A DNA stretch of 56,523 nucleotides from an uncultured Sutterella sp. (GTDB lineage: Bacteria > Pseudomonadota > Gammaproteobacteria > Burkholderiales > Burkholderiaceae_F). How positions within the stretch are numbered: position 1 is the first letter of the stretch; each line of letters opens with the position of its first letter. A program made the translations under genes and the position numbers. Where the stretch lies: positions 1 to 56,523 of the forward strand of contig UQTE01000016.1 in assembly GCA_900543805.1 (NCBI GenBank), in the 5' to 3' direction. This document shows, piece after piece, positions 38,255 through 45,848 of this stretch. The notes below the pieces were generated by a model, which was not told the DNA's origin, searched no databases, and worked only from the letters and a program-made list of their open reading frames with translations.

Positions 38255-39451
38255 GGCAGTCGTGTGGTGGGCCGCAACAGAGCGGCGAAAAAACGTGGGG
38301 GAAAGTCTGCGGGAGGGAGGACTGCTTTCGAACGCCCTTTTTATGCGGGTAAACACGGAGGACAAAAGTTCGCTAGAATGCATTTCCTCGGAAAGAACGC
38401 CGCCGCACAAGGCGTTTGGGCGACGTAAACAAACGTTTCGCATCCGTTCGGATGAACGGGTTCACGGTAGGCCTTCACGCCTCGGCACGAAGGATCGCCT
38501 AAGCAAAACCACCCGTCGTCGGCGCGAATGCTTCCCCGAAGCGAGGCGGGTCATCGGGATCGATGTTCCGAAGCGGGTTCGGGGCGTCCCTTTTCACCGG
38601 AGAAACTTCCCGCAGGGAACCGTAGGAAGCCGGAGAAAAGGTCACGAGTGCTTTCTTCGCCGAGTTCGATTTTTGCCCGATTCTCTTAAGACGGGAATCA
38701 GCTCGGGTCGGAAGAATTCGCCTTCCATGGTTCGTGAACCGTCTCTTTTCCCGTCCGTTCGGGAACTTTGCCGAGACGAAGTTCCTCAAGAGCGGCAAGA
38801 GCTTCTGGCGGGGAACGAAGAGGGAGGACGAGGCGAAGACGAAATGTAGACCGACGGACTCGCGAAAAACGCACGACAGAGATGTTGAACAGGTTTAATA
38901 CCCCGCTCGGTGTCTTTATAAAAGAATGCGGCGAATTCTTTTGTCGTTTCGCTCGGCGCACCGAGGATCGGCAAGGAGTGACAGCAAAGGCATCCGGCGT
39001 CGTCGATGGAACCTACAGAAATGTAGCCTACCCGAAAGACGATAGAGAGAAGTTTCGAAAGGGCAGAGCACGAATAATCCGATCGGGAACTATACGCAAA
39101 ATCAAAACACAAGGTTTTCCAACTTGTCAAACGAGTGAATGAGGAGACCGGTGCGGAATCCAACAGGATAGACAACCGCACGGACAAAAGGAGAGCGATT
39201 CAAACGGATGAAGACGACAATTAGGATGCAAAGCATATTGTTCGCAGTTAAACGGATCTGATTTAAAAAAGATGATAATCGATGCTGATTTTTAGCATCG
39301 ATGCGTAGTCTTCCTCATATTTAGCTCGCAGAATACGATGTTTTATCCTGTTTAATCACTGTATCCTAGGTTTTGTAGTGTTTTATAAATCTTTCGGAGA
39401 TCCTTTCTAATCCGCATTGAACCGCCCGTTTTTCGTCATCTGCTCGTTTTT
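38255..39451. other. 1.2 kb gene-poor region upstream of hipBA-like genes
   Basis: No gene is convincing. Frames up to 208 codons are Arg/Ser-rich and look like noise. From about 38880 onward the DNA becomes markedly AT-rich. A perfect 9-bp inverted repeat lies at 39278-39302. Confidence 0.45.
39278..39302. promoter_or_regulatory. Perfect inverted repeat upstream of hipBA-like operon
   Basis: ATCGATGCT-GATTTTT-AGCATCGAT, 9-bp arms and 7-nt loop, about 175 nt before the promoter. It may be an operator or a small hairpin terminator. Confidence 0.4.
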
Positions 39452-39480
39452 CTGACAGACGCCTCTCAAAACCGTATAAT
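39452..39480 (+). promoter_or_regulatory. Sigma-70-type promoter of the hipBA-like operon
   Basis: CTGACA (39452-39457) and a perfect TATAAT (39475-39480) are separated by 17 nt, the best housekeeping promoter seen in the window, 50 nt before the first gene. Confidence 0.75.
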
Positions 39481-39529
39481 TCCTCTCATAGACCGTTTTA
39501 ACACTCCTAACTAACAGGATTCTACGTTT

Positions 39530-39835
39530 ATGAGACCATCATTCGCGACAGCGGAAGCCGTGGAGGCCCTCGGCAGAAGGATCCGCTTCCTTCGCATTCA
39601 GAGAAAGCTTCAGCAGAAAATTGTCGCAGAGCGTGCGGGCATTTCCGTCAACACCCTCTCGAAAATGGAACTCGGAGACTGCGGCGTTTCGATCGGGAAC
39701 ATCGTTTCCGTCCTCCACGCGATCGGCGTAGACGACCCCTTCTCTTCTCTGGGGACCGACGAGCTTGACGACGGCTTTTTGACGGACCGCCCTCTTCCTC
39801 AGCGTGTGCGTCGCCGCCGGGTGAAGGAGGAATAA
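39530..39835 (+). CDS. HipB-like XRE family antitoxin/regulator
   Basis: A 101-aa DNA-binding protein with a Cro/Xre helix-turn-helix (about 14-70, IRFLRIQRKLQQKIVAERAGISVNTLSKMELG) and a basic tail (QRVRRRRVKEE). The stop lies 5 nt before the HipA-like gene, so both are one operon under the 39452-39480 promoter. In HipBA modules HipB neutralises HipA and represses the operon. Confidence 0.87.
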   Translation: MRPSFATAEAVEALGRRIRFLRIQRKLQQKIVAERAGISVNTLSKMELGDCGVSIGNIVSVLHAIGVDDPFSSLGTDELDDGFLTDRPLPQRVRRRRVKEE

Positions 39836-39840
39836 CAAAA

Positions 39841-41238
39841 ATGTTGCGCTCGGACCACCGCATCTGGCAGCTCTCTTATCCACTCACCAACGAACCCGAT
39901 TCGGAGAAAAGAATTTCCGTCGGTCGTCTTCATGTTCGAGACGACAACACAACGACGCTACGCCCTTCCGCATTAGAGTCCCGATCGGGATCTTTATCGG
40001 ATAACGGGGAAAATTCCGACTCGAAGACTTCTCGAAAGGTCAAACGGCGTACCGTTCTCGCGCCTCAACCTTCCCTTTGGTTCGAATACGATGAAGCGTG
40101 GTTGTCCGAAGGCTTCGCCCTCTCTCACGATCTCCCTTTGAAGGATGGTCCGATCCTGCCGAAAAAGGGAAAGCGACTCTTTGCCTTTCTGGAAGACGTC
40201 CGGCTCGATCCCGAGGTGCGTTTCCTCATGGAGGATGCGCAGGAAAAAGGCGTTTCACTCGACTGGACCCTCGGCGTAAAACCGGAAGAGGTCGCATTCA
40301 CGTCCCTTCTCGAGGAAAATTCCTCGCTTGGCGCTCTCTCGGCGGAGCTTGAGGGCGACGTCAAACCTCTCCCTCCCGCCCTCCTTGCGAAGATTCTCTC
40401 GCATCGTCCATCTATTCCCGTCTTTCAGTCCCAGGGCGACGAACTCCTCTACGCCCACCATGCGGCGGAACGAAACCGTGCCGGAAAGGCCGAGCTCGAA
40501 CTCCTCCTTTCCGCCCGTACGCTTCCCGGACGTTCGCCCGTCTATTCGGTTCTCGTCGACAAGCGCCCTGCCGTCGCGACCTTCGGACAGTCGTCCGAAC
40601 CCGTTCACGCCGCGCTCTGGCAGGGGTTCTCTTTGGAAACGGCCCGCTCCGTCGGGATCCGCACCGTCACGCCCACACTCAGGATGCTGATGGGAGAACC
40701 CGTGCTTCTTCGCAGCCGCGCCGACCGCGACGATGCGAACCGTCCCTATGCGGCATTGTCCGCCAAGGCCCTCATTGCTCCCAAGGGTTCGGGCTTGAGA
40801 AAGACGATCACTTACTCCGACATCGTCGACTTCCTCACGCGCGAAGGCGCCGCCCCCAAGGAGGACCTTCCCGAAGTCTGGCGCCGCATGGCCTTTACCC
40901 TTCTTACGGGCCCCACGGGCGACCATCCGGAGCGCTGGCTCTTCGTCCGACCCGTCGGTACCCATTCCGACGGTTGGCGTCTCGCCCCGGCGCACAGCCT
41001 CACCTTCACGTCGCCTTCGCTCTTTCCTAGGGGCGGCATGAAGCTTCGCGCAGGATCGTCCCGCTTTACGACGGACGAAGCCGTCACATACGCCCCCTAC
41101 TTTGATCTTACGATTCAGGAGGCGAAGCGCTTCGTTCTGACGGTGCGCCGACGTCTTCTCGACTGGGACGCCGACGCGCGCGAGTACGGCATTCCCCCTC
41201 GGGAAATCGAAGCCATGGCGGACGCCTTCGAAGACTGA
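39841..41238 (+). CDS. HipA-like protein with degenerate kinase residues
   Basis: A 465-aa HipA-family protein. The N-terminal HipA_N subdomain is visible (SLWFEYDEAWLSEGFALSHDL, about 79-98). The C-terminal kinase-like part keeps the scaffold (LLTGPTGDHPERWLF, GWRLAPAHSL) but not the chemistry. Aligned to the E. coli HipA catalytic loop (TDAHAKN), it reads TGDHPER, so the catalytic Asp and metal-binding Asn are lost. The PxYD metal Asp is Ser386 in PAHSL, and the ATP-lysine region reads VATFG. It is probably a pseudokinase. An unusual Ser/Asp-rich insert covers about residues 40-72. AGGA precedes ATG 39841. Confidence 0.85.
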   Translation: MLRSDHRIWQLSYPLTNEPDSEKRISVGRLHVRDDNTTTLRPSALESRSGSLSDNGENSDSKTSRKVKRRTVLAPQPSLWFEYDEAWLSEGFALSHDLPLKDGPILPKKGKRLFAFLEDVRLDPEVRFLMEDAQEKGVSLDWTLGVKPEEVAFTSLLEENSSLGALSAELEGDVKPLPPALLAKILSHRPSIPVFQSQGDELLYAHHAAERNRAGKAELELLLSARTLPGRSPVYSVLVDKRPAVATFGQSSEPVHAALWQGFSLETARSVGIRTVTPTLRMLMGEPVLLRSRADRDDANRPYAALSAKALIAPKGSGLRKTITYSDIVDFLTREGAAPKEDLPEVWRRMAFTLLTGPTGDHPERWLFVRPVGTHSDGWRLAPAHSLTFTSPSLFPRGGMKLRAGSSRFTTDEAVTYAPYFDLTIQEAKRFVLTVRRRLLDWDADAREYGIPPREIEAMADAFED

Positions 41239-41281
41239 TCTTCGTGGCACAATGCACCAAAACACCATTGAAGGAGACGGC

Positions 41282-42064
41282 ATGTCGAAAACCTATGCCC
41301 TCATCACCGGCGCTTCGAGCGGGATCGGTCTCGAAATCGCTCGGCAGCTCGCCGCGCGCCGCATGCATCTGACGCTCGTCGCCCGCTCGGGCGATGTTCT
41401 CGAAGAAGTGGCCCGCGAACTCACGGAACGCTTCGGCGTCGACGTCCGCACTGCGGCGCTCGATCTCTCCGAGTCGGACGGTTGCGCCGCGCTCGAGAGT
41501 CTCATCGAAGAGGACGAGCGCGAACTCACGCTCCTCGTCAACAACGCGGGCGTGGGCGCCTTCGGTTCGGCTCTGGACGTTTCCGAAGAGCGCGTTCGCA
41601 CGATGCTTCGCCTCAACATGGAGGCGGTGACGCGCCTCACGCTCTTTTGTGCGAAGCGCTTCCGGGAGCGCGGACACGGCCGCATCCTCAACATCGCCTC
41701 CACGGGCGCCTTCCAACCCTGCCCCTGGCTTGCGGTCTACGGCGCCACGAAGGCCTACGTGCTCTCCTTCAGCGAAGCCCTTTCCGAGGAACTGAAGGGG
41801 ACGGGCGTCACCGTAACTGCCTTCTGCCCGGGTCCCACGCGCACGAACTTCGGCACCGCGGCGGGGCTCGAAGAGGACTCTCCCTTTGACGAATACGCCC
41901 AGGACGTGCGGCCCGTCGCCCGGGCGGCGTTGGACGCCGCCTTCCGCGGCGCTCCCGTGGAAATCGAAGGCTGGCTCAACCGCTTGGTCGCGGTCGTCGC
42001 GCAGATCGCACCGCGCACCCTTGTACGGCAAATCGCCGCGAAACTTCTGCGCAAGATGCGCTGA
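41282..42064 (+). CDS. Short-chain dehydrogenase/reductase
   Basis: A 260-aa classical SDR. The NAD(P)-binding TGASSGIG is at about residues 9-16, NNAG near 86-89, the catalytic Ser in NIASTG and the YGATK motif near 157. A helical C-terminal extension (LNRLVAVVAQIAPRTLVRQIAAKLLRKM) is hydrophobic and basic, as in DltE/YqjQ-like SDRs that associate with membranes. AAGGAG precedes ATG 41282. The substrate is unknown. It follows the HipA-like gene by 43 nt and may be partly co-transcribed. Confidence 0.9.
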   Translation: MSKTYALITGASSGIGLEIARQLAARRMHLTLVARSGDVLEEVARELTERFGVDVRTAALDLSESDGCAALESLIEEDERELTLLVNNAGVGAFGSALDVSEERVRTMLRLNMEAVTRLTLFCAKRFRERGHGRILNIASTGAFQPCPWLAVYGATKAYVLSFSEALSEELKGTGVTVTAFCPGPTRTNFGTAAGLEEDSPFDEYAQDVRPVARAALDAAFRGAPVEIEGWLNRLVAVVAQIAPRTLVRQIAAKLLRKMR

Positions 42065-42144
42065 TTTGCCGTCCCCGAAGCCGCCGCAGGCTATACTTCG
42101 GGGGCCGCGGAACTTCTCCGCCAAGCTTTTTGAAAGGAAACACC

Positions 42145-42321
42145 ATGCGTAAGCACATGCGCCGCGTCACGTTCAAGGTCGAATACGGCATGACCTGGGG
42201 CTGGTACTGCCATTTCCGTGAACTCTTCCGCCGCTTCAAGAAGGGCGACGATTCGGTTCTCGACGAACTCGGCAAGTACCTCAACCTCGACGAAAAAGAG
42301 GCCGAAGCCAAGGACGAATAA
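42145..42321 (+). CDS. Small basic/charged protein, unknown
   Basis: A 58-aa protein with AAGGAAAC before ATG 42145. The N-terminal half is basic and aromatic (MRKHMRRVTFKVEYGMTW, GWYCHFRELFRRFKKG) and the end is acidic. A single domain with no membrane segment. A -10-like TATACT lies at about 42092-42097. I do not recognise it, but start site, codon use and a following terminator support a real gene. Confidence 0.7.
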   Translation: MRKHMRRVTFKVEYGMTWGWYCHFRELFRRFKKGDDSVLDELGKYLNLDEKEAEAKDE

Positions 42322-42337
42322 GTCCCGCCTTTACATG

Positions 42338-42374
42338 AAACCCCGTTGCGGCAGAACCGAACGGGGTTTTCTTT
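42338..42374. terminator. Bidirectional terminator between the small gene and thiC
   Basis: AAACCCCGTT / AACGGGGTTT 10-bp stem followed by TCTTTC on the + strand; T-rich on the other strand as well. Confidence 0.85.
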
Positions 42375-42392
42375 CATTCCTCTTCGGGAATC

Positions 42393-44030
42393 TTATTGGA
42401 ACCAGTCGCGGGCGAGCTTCATCGGACAGAAGCCCGGTCCGCACATGCTGCAAAAGTGCGCCTGTCGTCCGCCGTTGCCGCCGATCGTCTTGTCGTGAAA
42501 AGCTGCCGCGCGCTCCGGATCAAAGGTGAGCGCGAACTGATCGTCCCAACGAAAATCAAAGCGGGCCGCACTCATCATGAAGTCCCGAAGCGCGGCCCCG
42601 CGGATTCCCTTGGCGATGTCCGCCGCATGGGCGGCGATCCGGAAGGCCGCCATCCCTTCGCGTACGTCTTGAGCCTCGGGAAGTCCCAGGTGCTCCTTCG
42701 GCGTCACGTAGCAGAGCATCGCCGTGCCGAGCGACGCCAAGGCCGTCCCGCCGATCGCGGCCGTGATGTGGTCGTAGCCCGCGCCCACGTCCGTGGGCAG
42801 GGGCCCGAGCGTATAGAGAGGCGCATTGTCGCACCACTCCCGCACGCCCTTCTGATTGCGGGCGATTCCGCCGTAGGGCACGTGTCCGGGACCCTCGATC
42901 ATCACCTGCACGCCCTTTTCCCTCGCACGGCAGCCGAGTTCTCCGAGCGTCCTCATCTCCGCGAACTGCGCTTCGTCGTTGCCGTCATAAATCGATCCCG
43001 GACGAAGGCCGTCTCCGAGCGAAAGCGTCACGTCGTACCTGCGCGCCACGTCGAGGATCTCGTCGAATCTTTCGTAGAGGAAGTTTTCCTTCCCTGTCGC
43101 ATGCATCCAGGCGGCGAGAATGCCGCCTCCCCGCGAGACGATCCCCGTGAGGCGCTTACGGGTGAGTTCCACGTGACTGTGCAGAACGCCCGCGTGAATC
43201 GTCATGTAGTCGACACCCTCTTCCGCCTGTTGGCAGAGCGTTTCGTAGAAGGCGTCCCACGTGAGGGCCTCGGGCTTTTTCACCTTCTCGAGCGCCTCGT
43301 AGATCGGCACGGTTCCGAGCGGCACGGGACTGTGGCGCAGCATCGCGCGGCGGATGCGCCCCGAATCCTCTCCGACCGACAAGTCCATCACCGTGTCAGC
43401 GCCGCACAGCAAAGCTTCGCGAAGCTTTTCGAGTTCCGCATCCAGATTGGAAATCTTCCCGGTCGTCCCGAGATTCGCGTTCACCTTGGTGCGGAATTTC
43501 TCTCCGATCACCGTGGGCTCGGCCTCGCGATGACGGACGTTCGCGGGAATCACGGCTTGGCCCGAGGCGACGAGTGCCCGCACGTCCTCGCCCGTCCAGG
43601 GTTTGACGTCGAAGAAGGGAGCCAGTTTTTCGGAGAGCGCCTCGTCTTCGAGTTTGTCGAGCATGGCCTTCGTGGCCCGGAGTCCCGAGTTTTCACGGCC
43701 CGCTACAAAGCTCATCTCGGGCGTGACGACGCCCTTCTTCGCGGCCGTTAGCTGCGTGTCGCTCCCTACCGCGCGCTCGCGCCGAAGTTTCGGATGAAAA
43801 TCGGTGACGGGTGCATTTTCATCGATCCAGTTCTCGCCGAAAGGTCCCGTCACGTCGGGAAGATAAATCGAAGGATAGTCGCGTCCCCCGAAGTTCGGGG
43901 GAGCGCAGGAAAAGTCGATGCGGCGAAAAGGAATCTCTTCCCCCGCTTCGCTGATGAGATAGTCGCGCTCGCCCGCAAGGCGCTTCACCTTGCCGGGCGT
44001 ATCGTCGTGAATCCAAGAAATGGGTTTCAT
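42393..44030 (-). CDS. thiC: Phosphomethylpyrimidine synthase
   Basis: ThiC is the radical-SAM enzyme that turns aminoimidazole ribotide into the HMP-phosphate moiety of thiamine. The product is 545 aa, somewhat shorter than E. coli ThiC (631 aa). Typical blocks are ANLGTTGKISNLDAELEKL, MDLSVGEDSGRIRR, VDYMTIHAGVL, SRGGGILAAWM, IEGPGHVPYG and LGPLPTDVGAGYDHI. The C-terminal cluster motif is CSMCGPGFCPMK. GGAG precedes ATG 44030, and a TPP riboswitch lies in the 5' leader. It is transcribed alone here; other thi genes are not in the window. Confidence 0.97.
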   Translation of the reverse strand: MKPISWIHDDTPGKVKRLAGERDYLISEAGEEIPFRRIDFSCAPPNFGGRDYPSIYLPDVTGPFGENWIDENAPVTDFHPKLRRERAVGSDTQLTAAKKGVVTPEMSFVAGRENSGLRATKAMLDKLEDEALSEKLAPFFDVKPWTGEDVRALVASGQAVIPANVRHREAEPTVIGEKFRTKVNANLGTTGKISNLDAELEKLREALLCGADTVMDLSVGEDSGRIRRAMLRHSPVPLGTVPIYEALEKVKKPEALTWDAFYETLCQQAEEGVDYMTIHAGVLHSHVELTRKRLTGIVSRGGGILAAWMHATGKENFLYERFDEILDVARRYDVTLSLGDGLRPGSIYDGNDEAQFAEMRTLGELGCRAREKGVQVMIEGPGHVPYGGIARNQKGVREWCDNAPLYTLGPLPTDVGAGYDHITAAIGGTALASLGTAMLCYVTPKEHLGLPEAQDVREGMAAFRIAAHAADIAKGIRGAALRDFMMSAARFDFRWDDQFALTFDPERAAAFHDKTIGGNGGRQAHFCSMCGPGFCPMKLARDWFQ

Positions 44031-44125
44031 CGTGTGTCGTCTCCGTGCGCCGAGTCGGACGACGGACGGTGACGAACGGCCGGACCTCTCCCGTTTTCTC
44101 GAGAAAGACCCGACGCGAACGTCCT

Positions 44126-44208
44126 GCAGTCCCGCCGCCGGTATTAACCGGATCCGGTGCCAAGGGTGCTTCTCAACCGGGCTGAGCCCAGTGCCCCCCG
44201 CAGGCGCG
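44126..44208 (-). ncRNA. TPP riboswitch (THI element)
   Basis: On the - strand, upstream of thiC, the conserved THI-box features appear in order: GGGGGGCACTGGGCTCAGCC, GGTTGAGAAGCACCC (the CUGAGA-like core), GGCACCGGATCCGGTTAATACC and the closing GGCGGCGGGA. The GGTTAATACC element is nearly consensus. Binding of thiamine pyrophosphate should shut off thiC. The distance to the start (about 95 nt) leaves space for an anti-Shine-Dalgarno or terminator switch. Confidence 0.9.
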
Positions 44209-44327
44209 TTGTGTGTGGGAAAGCGTCCATTCTACGGAAATTCCCGTCGACGGAATCCCGAGACTGACAAAATCTCACGATTGTTCGTCGGTCCCGAGGT
44301 CGCTCCGACATGCTTTCCTCAGCGGTC

Positions 44328-45134
44328 TCAGGCCGCGAGTTCGATCGTTTCGCCCTGCGCGGGAACGGCGAGCTTCTCGAGTCCCTTTTCTTTTGCGAAC
44401 GCACGGAGCGATTCGCTCGTGACCGTGGCGTGCGAAACGCCGTCGAGGTGCGTCGCGATCACCTTCAATTCCGGGTGACGGCGCATGAGCGTGAGTACGT
44501 CGTACTCGTTCATGATGAGGGGATGGCCCTTCGGGAACTGCGCGCCCGCGGCGTTCACCGCAACCACGGCCGGCGCAAACTTCGCGATCGCCTCCTCCAC
44601 GTATTCGCAGAAGACCGTGTCGCCCGCGAGGTAGAAGCGGAAGTTTTCGGGCTTGCGCGCCGATTCGGTTGCCTCGAACACCACGCCGCAGGCCTTCCCC
44701 GAAAATCCCATGAAGTCATAGGCGTCGCTCGTCACCGGATCGCCCTCGCCGTGTTCGCATCGGGTCTTATAGAGACGAACACCCTCGAATTCGACGCCTT
44801 CTTCGAGAAGCACGCGCACGTCCGCAAAACCCCAGCCGCGAAGCTGCGTGGCCTCTTCTTCCGACTGCGCGAAGAGAACGAGGCTCTTGGGGAGAACTTC
44901 ACGCGCCGTGTCGTCGAAGTGATCGAGGTGAAGATGCGTCACGATCACGGCGTCGACGTCAAAGAGACTCTCAAGCGAAACGGGGAGGTCCGTCGTAGGA
45001 TTCCCCTCGCCCGTCACACAGGTGTACGGGAAGACCGGATAGGTGTTCTTCGGCGCAAGCATCGGGTCGATCATGAAGCGCACGCCCGCGAATTCGACGA
45101 TGGAAAGGGCGCTGCGGATCTGTTGGAATTTCAT
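44328..45134 (-). CDS. MBL-fold metal-dependent hydrolase
   Basis: A 268-aa metallo-beta-lactamase-fold protein of the UlaG/YtkL-like group. The metal motif THLHLDHFD (HxHxDH) is at about residues 66-74. Further motifs are FYLAGDTVFCEYVEE (Asp ligand), NAAGAQF and ATHLDGVSHATV (distal His). No signal peptide. AAGGAGCA precedes ATG 45134. Its promoter is the MerR-type site at 45236-45266, so the divergent MerR protein should control it. The substrate is unknown; the regulator suggests a stress role such as metals or electrophiles. Confidence 0.88.
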   Translation of the reverse strand: MKFQQIRSALSIVEFAGVRFMIDPMLAPKNTYPVFPYTCVTGEGNPTTDLPVSLESLFDVDAVIVTHLHLDHFDDTAREVLPKSLVLFAQSEEEATQLRGWGFADVRVLLEEGVEFEGVRLYKTRCEHGEGDPVTSDAYDFMGFSGKACGVVFEATESARKPENFRFYLAGDTVFCEYVEEAIAKFAPAVVAVNAAGAQFPKGHPLIMNEYDVLTLMRRHPELKVIATHLDGVSHATVTSESLRAFAKEKGLEKLAVPAQGETIELAA

Positions 45135-45235
45135 GGCTGCTCCTTGTGTGCGAACCCTTTCTGGTCCGCAAAATAAGGTTGAAACACGGGTCCGAAGGCG
45201 CCGACAAGCGGGCTTGCGGACTTGGCTTGCGGAGC

Positions 45236-45266
45236 AAGATAATACCTATAGTTACTGTAGCTTCAA
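45236..45266 (-). promoter_or_regulatory. MerR-type promoter/operator for the MBL-fold gene
   Basis: Reading the - strand, TTGAAG (-35) is followed by the dyad CTACAG-TAA-CTATAG and, after a 19-nt spacer, TATCTT (-10). The over-long 19-nt spacer with a dyad inside is the hallmark of promoters activated by MerR proteins through DNA distortion. It points toward the MBL-fold gene. Confidence 0.75.
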
Positions 45267-45294
45267 GTATGAATTCAAACTTTTTGGGGTGACG

Positions 45295-45729
45295 ATGAAA
45301 ATAGGTGAATTGGCCGCCCGATCCGGAGCGGCGGTGGGAACGATCCGCTTTTACGAAGCGCGCGGGATTCTCAACAAGCCCCGGCGCGGTCCCGGCGGAC
45401 AGCGGGAATACGGTGCGTCCGACCTCGAGCGGCTTAGCTTCATCATGCGTTGCCGCAACGCGGGCATGAAGCTCGAGTGCGTGGAGCGGTTTCTCGCCTA
45501 CGAAGACGATCCTTCGCTTGGAACTCCGTGGCTCCTCGAGCGAATCGACGAATACATCGACGGCATCCAAAAGCTTCGGACCGACCTCGATCGAACGGAA
45601 GCCTACCTGCGGGGCGTGCGAAACCGAATGGCCGCGGGCGAGACCGCATGCCTCAAGTGCGCGTCCGAAGGCGCCGCCATCGAGAGCGCGGCCGTAGAGC
45701 ATTCTTCCGGCGGACAGAAGAAAGCCTGA
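45295..45729 (+). CDS. MerR family transcriptional regulator
   Basis: A 144-aa MerR protein. The N-terminal winged HTH (1-70) reads MKIGELAARSGAAVGTIRFYEARGILNKPRR and LERLSFIMRCRNAGMKL. A dimerisation helix (about 85-118) follows, and a C-terminal CLKC (near residues 122-125) could bind metal, as in CadR/PbrR/ZntR-type sensors, although an additional Cys in the dimer helix is lacking. The start at 45295 begins the conserved MKIGELA. The operator at 45236-45266 lies in the intergenic region and faces the MBL-fold gene. Confidence 0.9.
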   Translation: MKIGELAARSGAAVGTIRFYEARGILNKPRRGPGGQREYGASDLERLSFIMRCRNAGMKLECVERFLAYEDDPSLGTPWLLERIDEYIDGIQKLRTDLDRTEAYLRGVRNRMAAGETACLKCASEGAAIESAAVEHSSGGQKKA

Positions 45730-45767
45730 AATTCCGGACGGAAACTGTAACCGCACCGCCGAAAACT

Positions 45768-45803
45768 AAAAACGGGGACCGGCCCAAACCGATCCCCGTT
45801 TCG
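45768..45803. terminator. Bidirectional terminator between merR-like and autotransporter genes
   Basis: AAACGGGGATCGG / CCGGTCCCCGTTTTT stem with one mismatch, flanked by A- and T-rich tails. Confidence 0.85.
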
Positions 45804-45848
45804 TCGTCGTTTGTCCGACGTCCCGGGAGGACGTCGGAGCAATTACGA

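Noticed and set aside
38223..38849. 208-codon + strand frame in the gene-poor region
   Set aside because: Overlaps the nitronate monooxygenase start, Arg/Ser-rich, no ribosome site or recognisable motif.
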